Positions 1 through 5,521 of a stretch of DNA of 9,926 nt are shown here, piece by piece. The stretch is from contig DASSWN010000081.1 of assembly GCA_035704905.1 (NCBI GenBank), positions 1 through 9,926 of the forward strand, in the 5' to 3' direction. A program made the translations under genes and the position numbers. Under the pieces are notes generated by a model. It made no database searches, was not told the origin of the DNA, and saw nothing but the letters and a program-made list of their open reading frames with translations. The number at the start of each line of letters is the position of its first letter. Within the stretch, counting starts at the first letter, position 1. The stretch comes from DASSWG01 sp035704905 (GTDB taxonomy: Bacteria; Bacteroidota; Bacteroidia; Flavobacteriales; Flavobacteriaceae).

Positions 1-120
1 GCTCCTCGAGAAATGTATGGCATCGCTTTTAAGGCAACCAATTTTCGCGTTTTCTTTGGTATGAAGAAAAAACAAAGCCGCTTAAAACGACCCAAATGAG
101 CATGGATTTTGGAAAATTAG

Positions 121-160
121 AGGTTTGTGCAACGGTTACCGGTGTTGTACGCAGTTTATT
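121..160. repeat. Left flanking repeat with GTTGTACGCA core and nested palindrome
   Basis: The sequence GTTGTACGCA at 144-153 is the reverse complement of the TGCGTACAAC found at 599-608, so the small gene between them sits inside an inverted repeat. Just left of it, GTGCAAC (127-133) and GTTGTAC (144-150) form an imperfect inverted repeat around the self-complementary stretches GGTTACC and ACCGGT (134-143), giving a compact hairpin-capable site. It starts only about a dozen bases beyond the stop codon of the secreted-protein gene, so in the transcript it could act as a terminator. It could instead be one edge of a mobile cassette; it does not match the strict integron core GTTRRRY. Confidence 0.5.
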
Positions 161-164
161 CAAA

Positions 165-584
165 TCAATTTCTTCGCAAAACACCTTTATCAATTAAAAT
201 ATTAAGATTTCTGGCTCTAGTTACCGTGTAAAAAATGTCTCCACTTTCATGGATTTCATTGATACAATAAATAATACTGCCCAATGAGTTTAACATCGAT
301 ATGATGGTATCGCTTTTCGTCTTTAGTTCCTTTTTGGTGCTATCTCCAGAATCGTTGGTTCCATTGTCAATGCAGTAATTTAACAATATTCCCCTTATGT
401 CTTTGTCCTTAATATCCTGATTAGATAAATAGTTGTGTATATCACTTTTTTTGATGAAGTCTTGTTTATAATAAGGGCTATTAAATTCAAAATCAGATAA
501 TTTTATATCAACGCTTTTTGTTTGAGCTATTCCCAAATTAATTCCTATAAAAATAATCGATATTACTAGAAATAAGTTTTTCAT
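165..584 (-). CDS. Small secreted protein of unknown function
   Basis: I do not recognise this 139-residue protein. Residues 1-20 (MKNLFLVISIIFIGINLGIA) form a typical Sec signal peptide: a lysine near the start, a long hydrophobic core and a small-residue cleavage site (GIA, followed by QT). No lipobox cysteine is present, so the mature chain is probably periplasmic or secreted. The mature part, about 118 residues, is polar and rich in Asp, Lys, Asn and Ser, with two cysteines that could pair outside the cytoplasm. No repeat or enzyme motif is visible. The ATG at 584-582 is chosen because the signal peptide begins there. It stands alone: 280 bases separate it from the reductase gene upstream, and both flanks carry the TGCGTACAACA repeat. 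Its codons are more AT-rich than those of the neighbouring housekeeping genes, which fits an acquired cassette but does not prove it. Confidence 0.7.
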   Translation of the reverse strand: MKNLFLVISIIFIGINLGIAQTKSVDIKLSDFEFNSPYYKQDFIKKSDIHNYLSNQDIKDKDIRGILLNYCIDNGTNDSGDSTKKELKTKSDTIISMLNSLGSIIYCINEIHESGDIFYTVTRARNLNILIDKGVLRRN

Positions 585-597
585 TAGTGGAGTTTAA

Positions 598-618
598 TTG
601 CGTACAACAGCAGCCAAG
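598..618. repeat. Right flanking repeat with TGCGTACAACA core
   Basis: TTGCGTACAACAGCAGCC begins 13 bases upstream of the start codon of the small secreted-protein gene. Its TGCGTACAACA core is the reverse complement of the copy at 143-153, and both cores face away from the gene. Such symmetric flanks suggest a cassette boundary or a recombination site. The repeat could also contain part of the gene's promoter region. Confidence 0.45.
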
Positions 619-825
619 CGGGAATTTCGTCTTCGGTTGACAGATTACACGACAAATGAGCGTTTCCAAAAGGACAATTCCGGGGGGGAAAACCCGGTTC
701 CGGTCCTTATGTCTTGCATTACATTGGTTTTAGGTTCGGAAATGGAGATTGCTTTTCATAAAAAAGGAGCAAGAAAGAAAAAGTCAACATCAAGTCAACC
801 TATTTTAGGCAACTACAGCAATTAA
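619..825. other. Unassigned spacer element with GC-rich hairpin
   Basis: This stretch between the secreted-protein gene and the reductase gene looks unlike the AT-rich spacers elsewhere in the window. It holds a strong hairpin at 670-708: AAGGAC (670-675) pairs with GTCCTT (703-708), and inside it CCGGG pairs with CCCGG. A plus-strand reading frame of 75 codons (598-825, TTG start) runs through it. That frame starts inside the flanking repeat, has no recognisable protein motif and spans the hairpin, so I do not call it a gene. The stretch may be part of a dispersed non-coding repeat that begins with the TGCGTACAACA core. Confidence 0.4.
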
Positions 826-857
826 ACCTTCAACATTAAACATTAAACCTTCAATAT
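821..857. repeat. Short direct repeat ATTAAACCTTCAAYAT
   Basis: ATTAAACCTTCAACAT (821-836) is repeated as ATTAAACCTTCAATAT (842-857), with another ATTAAA between them. It lies just past the 3' end of the ferredoxin-NADP reductase gene. This is low-complexity spacer sequence with no evident regulatory role. Confidence 0.6.
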
Positions 858-864
858 TTACCCG

Positions 865-1923
865 TTATTCAATCGCTTTCACCACAGCTTTCGGGGCTTC
901 TTTTTTTGAGCCGTCAAATCCTTCCACGCCTCCAACTGTGGTGTATTTCAACACATATTTCTTATCGGGGAAAATACGTTGGTAAGCGCTTTGACACATT
1001 AAAGTGGCTTCGTGAAAACCGCAGAGAATGAGTTTCAATTTCCCTGGATAAGTATTTACATCGCCAATGGCATAAATTCCCGGAATATTGGTTTGGTAAT
1101 CCAATGTATTGTCAACTTTGATTGCATTTTTTTCAATTTCCAGCCCCCAATCGGCTATAGGGCCCAATTTTGGCGAAAGTCCGAATAAGGGTATAAAATG
1201 ATCGACATTCAAACAAATTTCTTCTTTGGTATCCGCTTTATGGACAATCACCGAATCTAAATGATTTGTCCCTTGAAGGCGAACAATTTCCGCAGGGGTC
1301 ATTAGATTTATTTTGCCTAAATCTTTTAACTGTTTTACTTTATCAACAGAATCCAGTGCTCCTCTGAATTCGTTTCTTCGATGCACCAATGTTACTTCGG
1401 AAGCGATGTCGGCCAAGAAAATACTCCAATCCAATGCCGAATCGCCACCACCCGCAATCACCACTTTTTTGCCACGGTAAATTTCGGGGTCGCGGATAAT
1501 GTATGAAACCCCATTGTCTTCATATTGTGAAATATTGGGAATGGGCGGCTTTCGTGGTTCAAAACTTCCAAGTCCGCCGGCAATGGCAATTACGGGCGCT
1601 TGCAACTTTGTTCCCTTGTTGGTGGTTACCACAAAACTGCCGTCTTCTAATTTTTCAATACTTTCGGAACGTTCACCCAACGTGAACCCCGGATTAAAAG
1701 GTTTGATTTGTTCCAGCAAATTCTTTACTAAATCGCCTGCCAATATTTCTGGAAAAGCCGGAATATCATAAATAGGTTTTTTTGGATAAATTTCGGCACA
1801 TTGCCCACCGGGCAGGGGTAAGGCATCGACTAAATGGCATTTCAACTTTAGCAATCCGGCTTCAAAAACGGCAAAAAGTCCGGTGGGTCCGGCCCCAATA
1901 ATAAGTATATCTGTTTTAATCAT
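865..1923 (-). CDS. Ferredoxin/flavodoxin-NADP(+) reductase, YumC (thioredoxin reductase-like) type
   Basis: This 352-residue cytoplasmic flavoprotein has an N-terminal FAD-binding Rossmann motif GAGPTG (10-15) with PGGQC at 38-42. The central NADP(H) site is GGGDSA (158-163), followed by the 2'-phosphate-recognising HRRNEFR (181-187). The C-terminal FAD motif is PGIYAIGDVNTYPGK (281-295). It lacks the CxxC redox pair that thioredoxin reductases carry in the NADP domain; that absence, plus the length, marks the type-2 ferredoxin-NADP reductases (EC 1.18.1.2). These move electrons between NADPH and ferredoxin or flavodoxin. The ATG at 1923-1921 starts directly before the first beta strand. The gene follows nifU by 50 bases and mrp before that, so it is probably the third gene of an iron-sulfur operon, supplying or draining electrons for cluster assembly. 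The family is assigned with high confidence; the physiological partner is inferred. Confidence 0.92.
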   Translation of the reverse strand: MIKTDILIIGAGPTGLFAVFEAGLLKLKCHLVDALPLPGGQCAEIYPKKPIYDIPAFPEILAGDLVKNLLEQIKPFNPGFTLGERSESIEKLEDGSFVVTTNKGTKLQAPVIAIAGGLGSFEPRKPPIPNISQYEDNGVSYIIRDPEIYRGKKVVIAGGGDSALDWSIFLADIASEVTLVHRRNEFRGALDSVDKVKQLKDLGKINLMTPAEIVRLQGTNHLDSVIVHKADTKEEICLNVDHFIPLFGLSPKLGPIADWGLEIEKNAIKVDNTLDYQTNIPGIYAIGDVNTYPGKLKLILCGFHEATLMCQSAYQRIFPDKKYVLKYTTVGGVEGFDGSKKEAPKAVVKAIE

Positions 1924-1925
1924 TT

Positions 1926-1955
1926 TTCACAATTCACAATTCAAAATTCAGAATT
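1926..1955. repeat. Low-complexity ATTCAMA repeat between nifU-like and reductase genes
   Basis: The 50-base spacer contains TTCACAATTCACAATTC followed by AAAATTCAGAATT, a degenerate tandem array of ATTCAMA units. Short arrays of this kind are frequent in flavobacterial spacers. It shows no strong hairpin with a T-run, so it probably does not stop transcription from mrp-nifU into the reductase gene. Confidence 0.6.
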
Positions 1956-1973
1956 AACCCATAATTCCAAACT

Positions 1974-2210
1974 TTAAACATTTACCACGGTTTGTATTTG
2001 TGGCGCATATTTTTTGATGGTCAGTTCCACGCCCGATTTCAATGTCATTTGATTGACGCTGCAACCTACGCAGGTACCTTCCAACTGAACCCTTACCAAA
2101 GTTCCATTTTCAATGGCGATCAACGAAATATCGCCGCCATCATTTTGCAGAAAGGGACGGATTTCCGCCAGCGCTTTTTCCACGTTGATTCGTAATTCGT
2201 TTTGTTCCAT
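1974..2210 (-). CDS. NifU C-terminal domain (Nfu-type) iron-sulfur scaffold protein
   Basis: This 78-residue protein is a single NifU-like C-terminal domain. After an N-terminal helix comes the family signature IRPFLQNDGGDISL (17-30), then GTCVGCSVNQMTLKSGVE (45-62), whose Cys47-x-x-Cys50 pair holds a cluster at the dimer interface. Proteins of this family carry [4Fe-4S] clusters to apo-enzymes in the cytoplasm. The length is normal for stand-alone domains and nothing appears to be missing. The ATG at 2210-2208 is one base past the TAA of mrp, so the two are very likely translationally coupled. Being next to an Mrp/NBP35 ATPase, itself a cluster carrier, supports a joint role in iron-sulfur protein maturation. 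Confidence 0.93.
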   Translation of the reverse strand: MEQNELRINVEKALAEIRPFLQNDGGDISLIAIENGTLVRVQLEGTCVGCSVNQMTLKSGVELTIKKYAPQIQTVVNV

Positions 2211-2211
2211 C

Positions 2212-3345
2212 TTATTGTTTTTTTACGGCACTGCAACCAGCCATGGTGGTAATTTTTACCGCTTCCGTTGGCGGCAAGTTTTTGTTTCGTCTGACCGTTT
2301 CGCGGACTACGTTTTTCGTAATTTCTTCAAAAGCTGCTTCAAGTGGGGTAGCGGTTTGCAATGCAGCGGGTCGGCCGATATCGCCCGATTCTCGAAGGCT
2401 TTGTACCAAGGGAATTTCCCCTAAAAATGGGATTTGCAAATCTTCGGCGAGCAATTTTGCCCCTTCCTTTCCGAAAATGAAATATTTGTTGTCCGGAAGC
2501 TCTTCAGGGGTAAAATAGGCCATATTTTCCACCATGCCCAAAACGGGAACGTTTATGCTTTCTTGTTGGAACATCGCTACGCCTTTTCGTGCATCGGCCA
2601 AGGCCACGTTTTGAGGTGTGCTGACAATGACAGAACCTGTTATGGGTAAAGATTGTAAAATAGAAAGGTGAATATCGCCGGTTCCCGGTGGAAGATCTAC
2701 CAACAGGAAATCAAGTTCGCCCCAGTCGGCGTCAAAAATCATTTGGTTCAAAGCTTTGGAAGCCATTGGACCACGCCAAACCACGGCTTGATTTGGTTTT
2801 GTAAAAAAACCAATGGAAAGGATTTTTACGCCATAGTTTTCAATCGGCTTCATCTTCGATTTTCCATCTACTTGGACGGATAATGGCCGTTCAAATTCCA
2901 CATCGAACATAATCGTTGCCGAAGGACCGTAAATATCGGCGTCCAGCAAGCCTACTTTGAAGCCCATTTTTGCCAAAGTTACGGCCAAATTGGCGGTAAC
3001 TGTGGACTTTCCAACGCCTCCTTTGCCAGAAGCGACTGCGATTATATTTTTAATTCCGGGAATATTTTTACCTTTTATTTCAGGTAATTTTTTTTGTGCT
3101 TCGACTTTTACATTTACCTGCACTTTTGCTTTTTGGTAAACTTTTTCGTGAATGGCTTTCATCACATCCACTTCGGCACGTTTTTTAATATGCAAAGCCG
3201 GGGTCGAAAGTTCTAGGTCCACAACCACTTCATCGCCAAAAACAACGACGTTTTTTACGGCACCGCTTTCCACCATATTTTTACCTTCCCCAGCAACGGA
3301 GATGCTTTCCAGCGCTTTTAAAATCTCGTTTTTTTCCAACTTCAT
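2212..3345 (-). CDS. mrp: Mrp/NBP35-family iron-sulfur cluster carrier P-loop ATPase (ApbC-like)
   Basis: This 377-residue protein has an N-terminal MIP18/DUF59-type domain (about 1-85) joined to a deviant Walker-A ATPase. GKGGVGKS is at 107-114, the switch segment DADIYGPS at 135-142 and DLPPGTGD at 217-224. Relatives dimerise, bind [4Fe-4S] clusters and pass them to apo-proteins. In the standard family, a CxxC follows the ENM motif and bridges the cluster between subunits. Here the sequence is ENMAYFTPEELPDNKY (273-288) with no cysteine. The only cysteine I find in the protein is Cys371, in the C-terminal AGCSAV. Related Bacteroidota proteins seem to share this, from memory, so it is probably a lineage variant that may bind clusters through the tail cysteine. 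The ATG at 3345-3343 is chosen because the DUF59 domain starts there. It is the first gene of an operon with nifU and the reductase, and a palindrome resembling a Fur-type operator lies 33 bases upstream. Confidence 0.93.
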   Translation of the reverse strand: MKLEKNEILKALESISVAGEGKNMVESGAVKNVVVFGDEVVVDLELSTPALHIKKRAEVDVMKAIHEKVYQKAKVQVNVKVEAQKKLPEIKGKNIPGIKNIIAVASGKGGVGKSTVTANLAVTLAKMGFKVGLLDADIYGPSATIMFDVEFERPLSVQVDGKSKMKPIENYGVKILSIGFFTKPNQAVVWRGPMASKALNQMIFDADWGELDFLLVDLPPGTGDIHLSILQSLPITGSVIVSTPQNVALADARKGVAMFQQESINVPVLGMVENMAYFTPEELPDNKYFIFGKEGAKLLAEDLQIPFLGEIPLVQSLRESGDIGRPAALQTATPLEAAFEEITKNVVRETVRRNKNLPPTEAVKITTMAGCSAVKKQ

Positions 3346-3377
3346 TCCAAATTGTAATTTAATTGTTTTACAGTTTG

Positions 3378-3394
3378 TTTAGAATTATTCTAAA
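3378..3394. promoter_or_regulatory. Putative Fur/PerR-family operator upstream of mrp
   Basis: TTTAGAATTATTCTAAA is a perfect 8-1-8 inverted repeat centred on 3386; its inner 7-1-7 part is TTAGAAT-N-ATTCTAA. It ends 33 bases before the mrp start codon. The architecture matches known 7-1-7 operators of Fur-family regulators, for example the Bacillus boxes TGATAAT-N-ATTATCA (Fur) and TTATAAT-N-ATTATAA (PerR). No regulator gene is in the window. The downstream operon handles iron-sulfur clusters, so iron or peroxide control would make sense. The palindrome is directly visible; the regulator is inferred. Confidence 0.45.
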
Positions 3395-3457
3395 GTGCAA
3401 ACTTACGAAATAGAATGAAGATTTGCTATTGAAAAATATGCGATGGAAAGCTTACGG

Positions 3458-3562
3458 GTGAATAAGTGAATAAGTGAATCTGTGAATGAGTGAGTGAATA
3501 AGTGAACAAGCAACTTCAATCAAGGATTACCCAATCACTGATCACTCAATCAGAAATCACTA
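3458..3562. repeat. Degenerate GTGAATAA tandem array and its inverted counterpart
   Basis: From 3458 to about 3507 the unit GTGAATAA is repeated with variants (GTGAATCT, GTGAATGA, GTGAGTGA). After about 20 unrelated bases, 3531-3562 carries the opposite-strand version, with ATCACTGATCACTCAATCA and a further AATCAC. The two halves can pair imperfectly into a long stem. The array fills most of the 282-base gap between mrp and the alkyltransferase-like gene, a gap in which I see no gene. Such arrays are common in flavobacterial spacers. It may end transcription of the upstream gene. Confidence 0.6.
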
Positions 3563-3630
3563 AATATTTTTCTTCCTGAAAAAACGAATTAAAATAAAAA
3601 ACATGGCTTCTATCACTCAATTCTGCCAAA

Positions 3631-3948
3631 TCAAAAATCCGGTTCCCAAAAAACCTTTTCAAAATCCAGAACTTGGTGGTTTTTAACGCGCACGCCTTCG
3701 CTTTCCAATAGTTGCTGCATTAAATTGGTTCCTTGAAAATGATGTTTTCCTGTCAACATTCCTTTGCGGTTAACGACGCGGTGCGCCGGGACATCGCCGA
3801 GTTTGCCGGAACCATTCAAAGCATAACCGACCATTCGCGCGCTTTTGGCCGCTCCGATTGCGCGGGCAATTGCCCCAAAAGAAGTAACCTTTCCATAAGG
3901 GATTTTCCGGGTAACTTCATATACTTTTTCAAAGAAACTTTTCTCCAT
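3631..3948 (-). CDS. Alkyltransferase-like protein (MGMT-fold, active-site Cys replaced by Ala)
   Basis: The protein matches the DNA-binding domain of O6-alkylguanine-DNA alkyltransferases. It has IPYGKVTSFGAIARAIG near the N-terminus, the SARMVGYALN segment with the arginine finger (Arg38), and VPAHRVVN. The catalytic PCHR of true repair enzymes reads PAHR here (54-57), with Ala55 in place of the methyl-accepting cysteine. That is the hallmark of alkyltransferase-like proteins, which bind O6-alkylguanine without repairing it and flag it for nucleotide excision repair. Escherichia coli Atl has Trp at this position. The ATG at 3948 is preferred, giving 105 residues, because it overlaps the stop of the upstream LysE gene as TAATG. 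A GTG at 3957 would add three residues. Coupling with an exporter has no obvious functional logic and may be incidental. Confidence 0.88.
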   Translation of the reverse strand: MEKSFFEKVYEVTRKIPYGKVTSFGAIARAIGAAKSARMVGYALNGSGKLGDVPAHRVVNRKGMLTGKHHFQGTNLMQQLLESEGVRVKNHQVLDFEKVFWEPDF

Positions 3949-4577
3949 TATTCCCACGGATAGTAAATTCTGATAAAGGTGGCGATCACCAAAACAACCA
4001 TGAGCAATGCCATGAAATAATTGGAATATTTCGCCACTGAAGAGGTGTGTTTTTCAATTCGTATAAAACAGATCACATACAAATAGAGTGTAAAAAAAGT
4101 TCCCAATGCCGCGCCGAAAGCAAAAAGCCAAATAGTTGTCCAGTCATATTCGTAATTTCCCTTTGCGTTGAAAGCCGTACTGATTGCGACAAAATACGGA
4201 ATCGGAAAAATATTCAATGCGGAAATGGCCATTCCTTTCAAAAAACTTTTGGAAACATTCGTGTTTTCGTCCTTGACTTTCACCTTTTTCTTCTGCGCGG
4301 CCAGGAAGAAATAAATTGCCAGCAATCCGAAAACCACCAAGCCGGTGCGCAATAAAATATTTTTGATGTAGGGATGGTTGAAAATATATTTTGCCAACAA
4401 AATGGCGATGGCGGCTTGAAAAAGAACCACAAAAGAAGCGCCCACAGCCACAAGCATCCCATTTTTTTTGCCTTTTTCCAAACAGCTTTTGGCAACGGAC
4501 ATGTTCACCAACCCCGGCGGCAAGACCCCGATAAACGCGGCAGAAAATGCGACCAAAAATAGTTTTGTTTCTTCCAA
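3948..4577 (-). CDS. LysE/RhtB-family amino-acid exporter
   Basis: This 209-residue inner-membrane protein has about six hydrophobic segments, near residues 5-25, 41-63, 72-94, 112-135, 147-172 and 184-204. The first contains GVLPPGLVNMSVAKSCLEKG (17-36), the conserved LysE-family N-terminal signature with its paired prolines and glycine. A short basic and acidic loop (96-110) separates segments three and four. Characterised members export amino acids such as lysine, threonine or homoserine using the proton-motive force. The substrate cannot be read from this sequence. The likely start is a TTG at 4577-4575; no in-frame ATG precedes the first membrane segment. Its TAA overlaps the ATG of the alkyltransferase-like gene, so the two are co-translated. 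Confidence 0.82.
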   Translation of the reverse strand: MEETKLFLVAFSAAFIGVLPPGLVNMSVAKSCLEKGKKNGMLVAVGASFVVLFQAAIAILLAKYIFNHPYIKNILLRTGLVVFGLLAIYFFLAAQKKKVKVKDENTNVSKSFLKGMAISALNIFPIPYFVAISTAFNAKGNYEYDWTTIWLFAFGAALGTFFTLYLYVICFIRIEKHTSSVAKYSNYFMALLMVVLVIATFIRIYYPWE

Positions 4578-4673
4578 AGATAGGGCTTTAGTGTTTATTT
4601 CAAGGCTTGGGGATTTTCGGATAATAAGGGCGAAATCCCATAATTTCTATCACTCTCAACTAAGTTCTTAGAC

Positions 4674-4700
4674 CCTACAAGGTTTTTAAAACCTTGCAGG
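4674..4700. terminator. Palindromic repeat, likely terminator of trmB
   Basis: CCTACAAGGTTTT (4674-4686) and AAAACCTTGCAGG (4688-4700) form a 13-base stem with one mismatch and a one-base centre. It lies 8 bases past the trmB stop codon. On the minus strand no long T-run follows, so efficiency as an intrinsic terminator is uncertain. The same palindrome family, centred on CCTGCAAGGTTTT, recurs in many flavobacterial genomes as far as I recall, so it may be an interspersed repeat used as a terminator. Confidence 0.5.
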
Positions 4701-4708
4701 AGGGGTTT

Positions 4709-5383
4709 TTACTTGATCCTAAATTGAACGTAAGTTATTGGTTTTTTTTGTTCAAGATACTGTTTTTCATAAAAAGTTTGAATTTCTGTTAAAATTCTTG
4801 GTGATTGAGTGTCTTTATAAATGTTATGATTTGCATATATTATTTCATGGTTTTGGCCATGTAAAAGTCCCAGTGTATAGCCATGCATAAATTCGCTGTC
4901 CGTTTTTAAATTGACGATTCCATTAGGCTTTAGAATTTTTTTGTATTTCTGTAGAAAGTCCGAATTGGTTAAACGGTGTTTCGTGCGTTTGTATTTTATT
5001 TGCGGATCGGGGAAAGTAATCCATATTTCATCGATTTCATTTTCTGAAAAAATCAGATCAATAAGTTCAATTTGGGTTCGAAGAAATCCCACATTTTGCA
5101 AATTTTCTTCCAAAGCGGTTTTTGCACCCCGCCAAAAGCGCGCACCTTTAATGTCGATTCCCAAAAAGTTTTTTTCCGGAAACATTTTTGCCAAGCCCAG
5201 GGAATATTCGCCTTTGCCGCAACCCAATTCCAACACAATAGGATTTTCATTTTTGAAGAATTCGCGTTGCCAATTTCCTTTTAAAGAAAAATTTTCCGAA
5301 AGAATTTCTTCACGAGAAGGTTGAACCACGTTTCTGAAAGTTTCATTTTCCCTAAATCGCCTTAATTTATTCTTGCTGCCCAA
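4709..5383 (-). CDS. trmB: tRNA (guanine-46-N7-)-methyltransferase TrmB
   Basis: TrmB uses S-adenosylmethionine to place N7-methylguanosine at position 46 in the variable loop of tRNAs (EC 2.1.1.33). The 224 residues are of usual length. The SAM-binding motif I is LELGCGKGEY (51-60), followed by the acidic strand end GIDIKGARFWRGA (75-87). The family signature FPDPQIKYKRTKHR (124-137) carries the catalytic Asp and basic tRNA-contacting residues. The C-terminal TEIQTFYEKQYL (199-210) matches the conserved T-x-(Y/F)-E end of the family. The start is a TTG at 5383-5381, giving MGSKNKLRRF; no in-frame ATG lies nearby and this N-terminus matches the family in Bacteroidota. It appears to be a single-gene unit: hairpins lie on both sides. 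Confidence 0.95.
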   Translation of the reverse strand: MGSKNKLRRFRENETFRNVVQPSREEILSENFSLKGNWQREFFKNENPIVLELGCGKGEYSLGLAKMFPEKNFLGIDIKGARFWRGAKTALEENLQNVGFLRTQIELIDLIFSENEIDEIWITFPDPQIKYKRTKHRLTNSDFLQKYKKILKPNGIVNLKTDSEFMHGYTLGLLHGQNHEIIYANHNIYKDTQSPRILTEIQTFYEKQYLEQKKPITYVQFRIK

Positions 5384-5471
5384 AATTGTTGCTTTATTTT
5401 CAGCAAAAATAACTAAAAGCGTTTAACCGTATTTTTCTGTTCAATATGTTGTTTAATCCAAATGTAACTTT

Positions 5472-5509
5472 GAGCGCAGTCGAGAAGCTATAGGACTTCG
5501 ACTGCGCTC
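5472..5509. terminator. GAGCGCAGTCGA palindrome, interspersed repeat acting as likely terminator
   Basis: GAGCGCAGTCGA (5472-5483) and TCGACTGCGCTC (5498-5509) form a perfect 12-base stem with a 14-base loop. With a one-base bulge the stem extends by AAG/CTT. It starts 12 bases past the stop codon of the lipoprotein gene. No clear T-run follows on the minus strand. This GC-rich palindrome stands out in an AT-rich spacer and resembles a dispersed repeat I recall from several flavobacterial genomes, so it is both a likely terminator and a likely repeat copy. Confidence 0.6.
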
Positions 5510-5521
5510 GGTCGGACAAAA

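Noticed and set aside
121..618. Classical integron cassette with attC sites
   Set aside because: The flanking cores read GTTGTACGC and do not fit GTTRRRY, and no integrase gene is in the window. Only a looser cassette-like interpretation is kept.
598..825. 75-codon plus-strand reading frame starting with TTG
   Set aside because: It begins inside the flanking repeat, runs through a strong hairpin, has no recognisable motif and no convincing start signal. It is more likely an incidental open frame in a repeat element.
865..1923. Thioredoxin reductase
   Set aside because: The FAD and NADP motifs fit, but the CxxC active-site pair is absent, which points to the ferredoxin/flavodoxin-NADP reductase type.
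3458..3562. CRISPR array
   Set aside because: The units are 8 bases, degenerate and back-to-back without unique spacers of regular length, so this is a simple tandem repeat.
4911..5324. 137-codon plus-strand frame opposite trmB
   Set aside because: It lies wholly within the antisense of a clear TrmB gene and has no family features.
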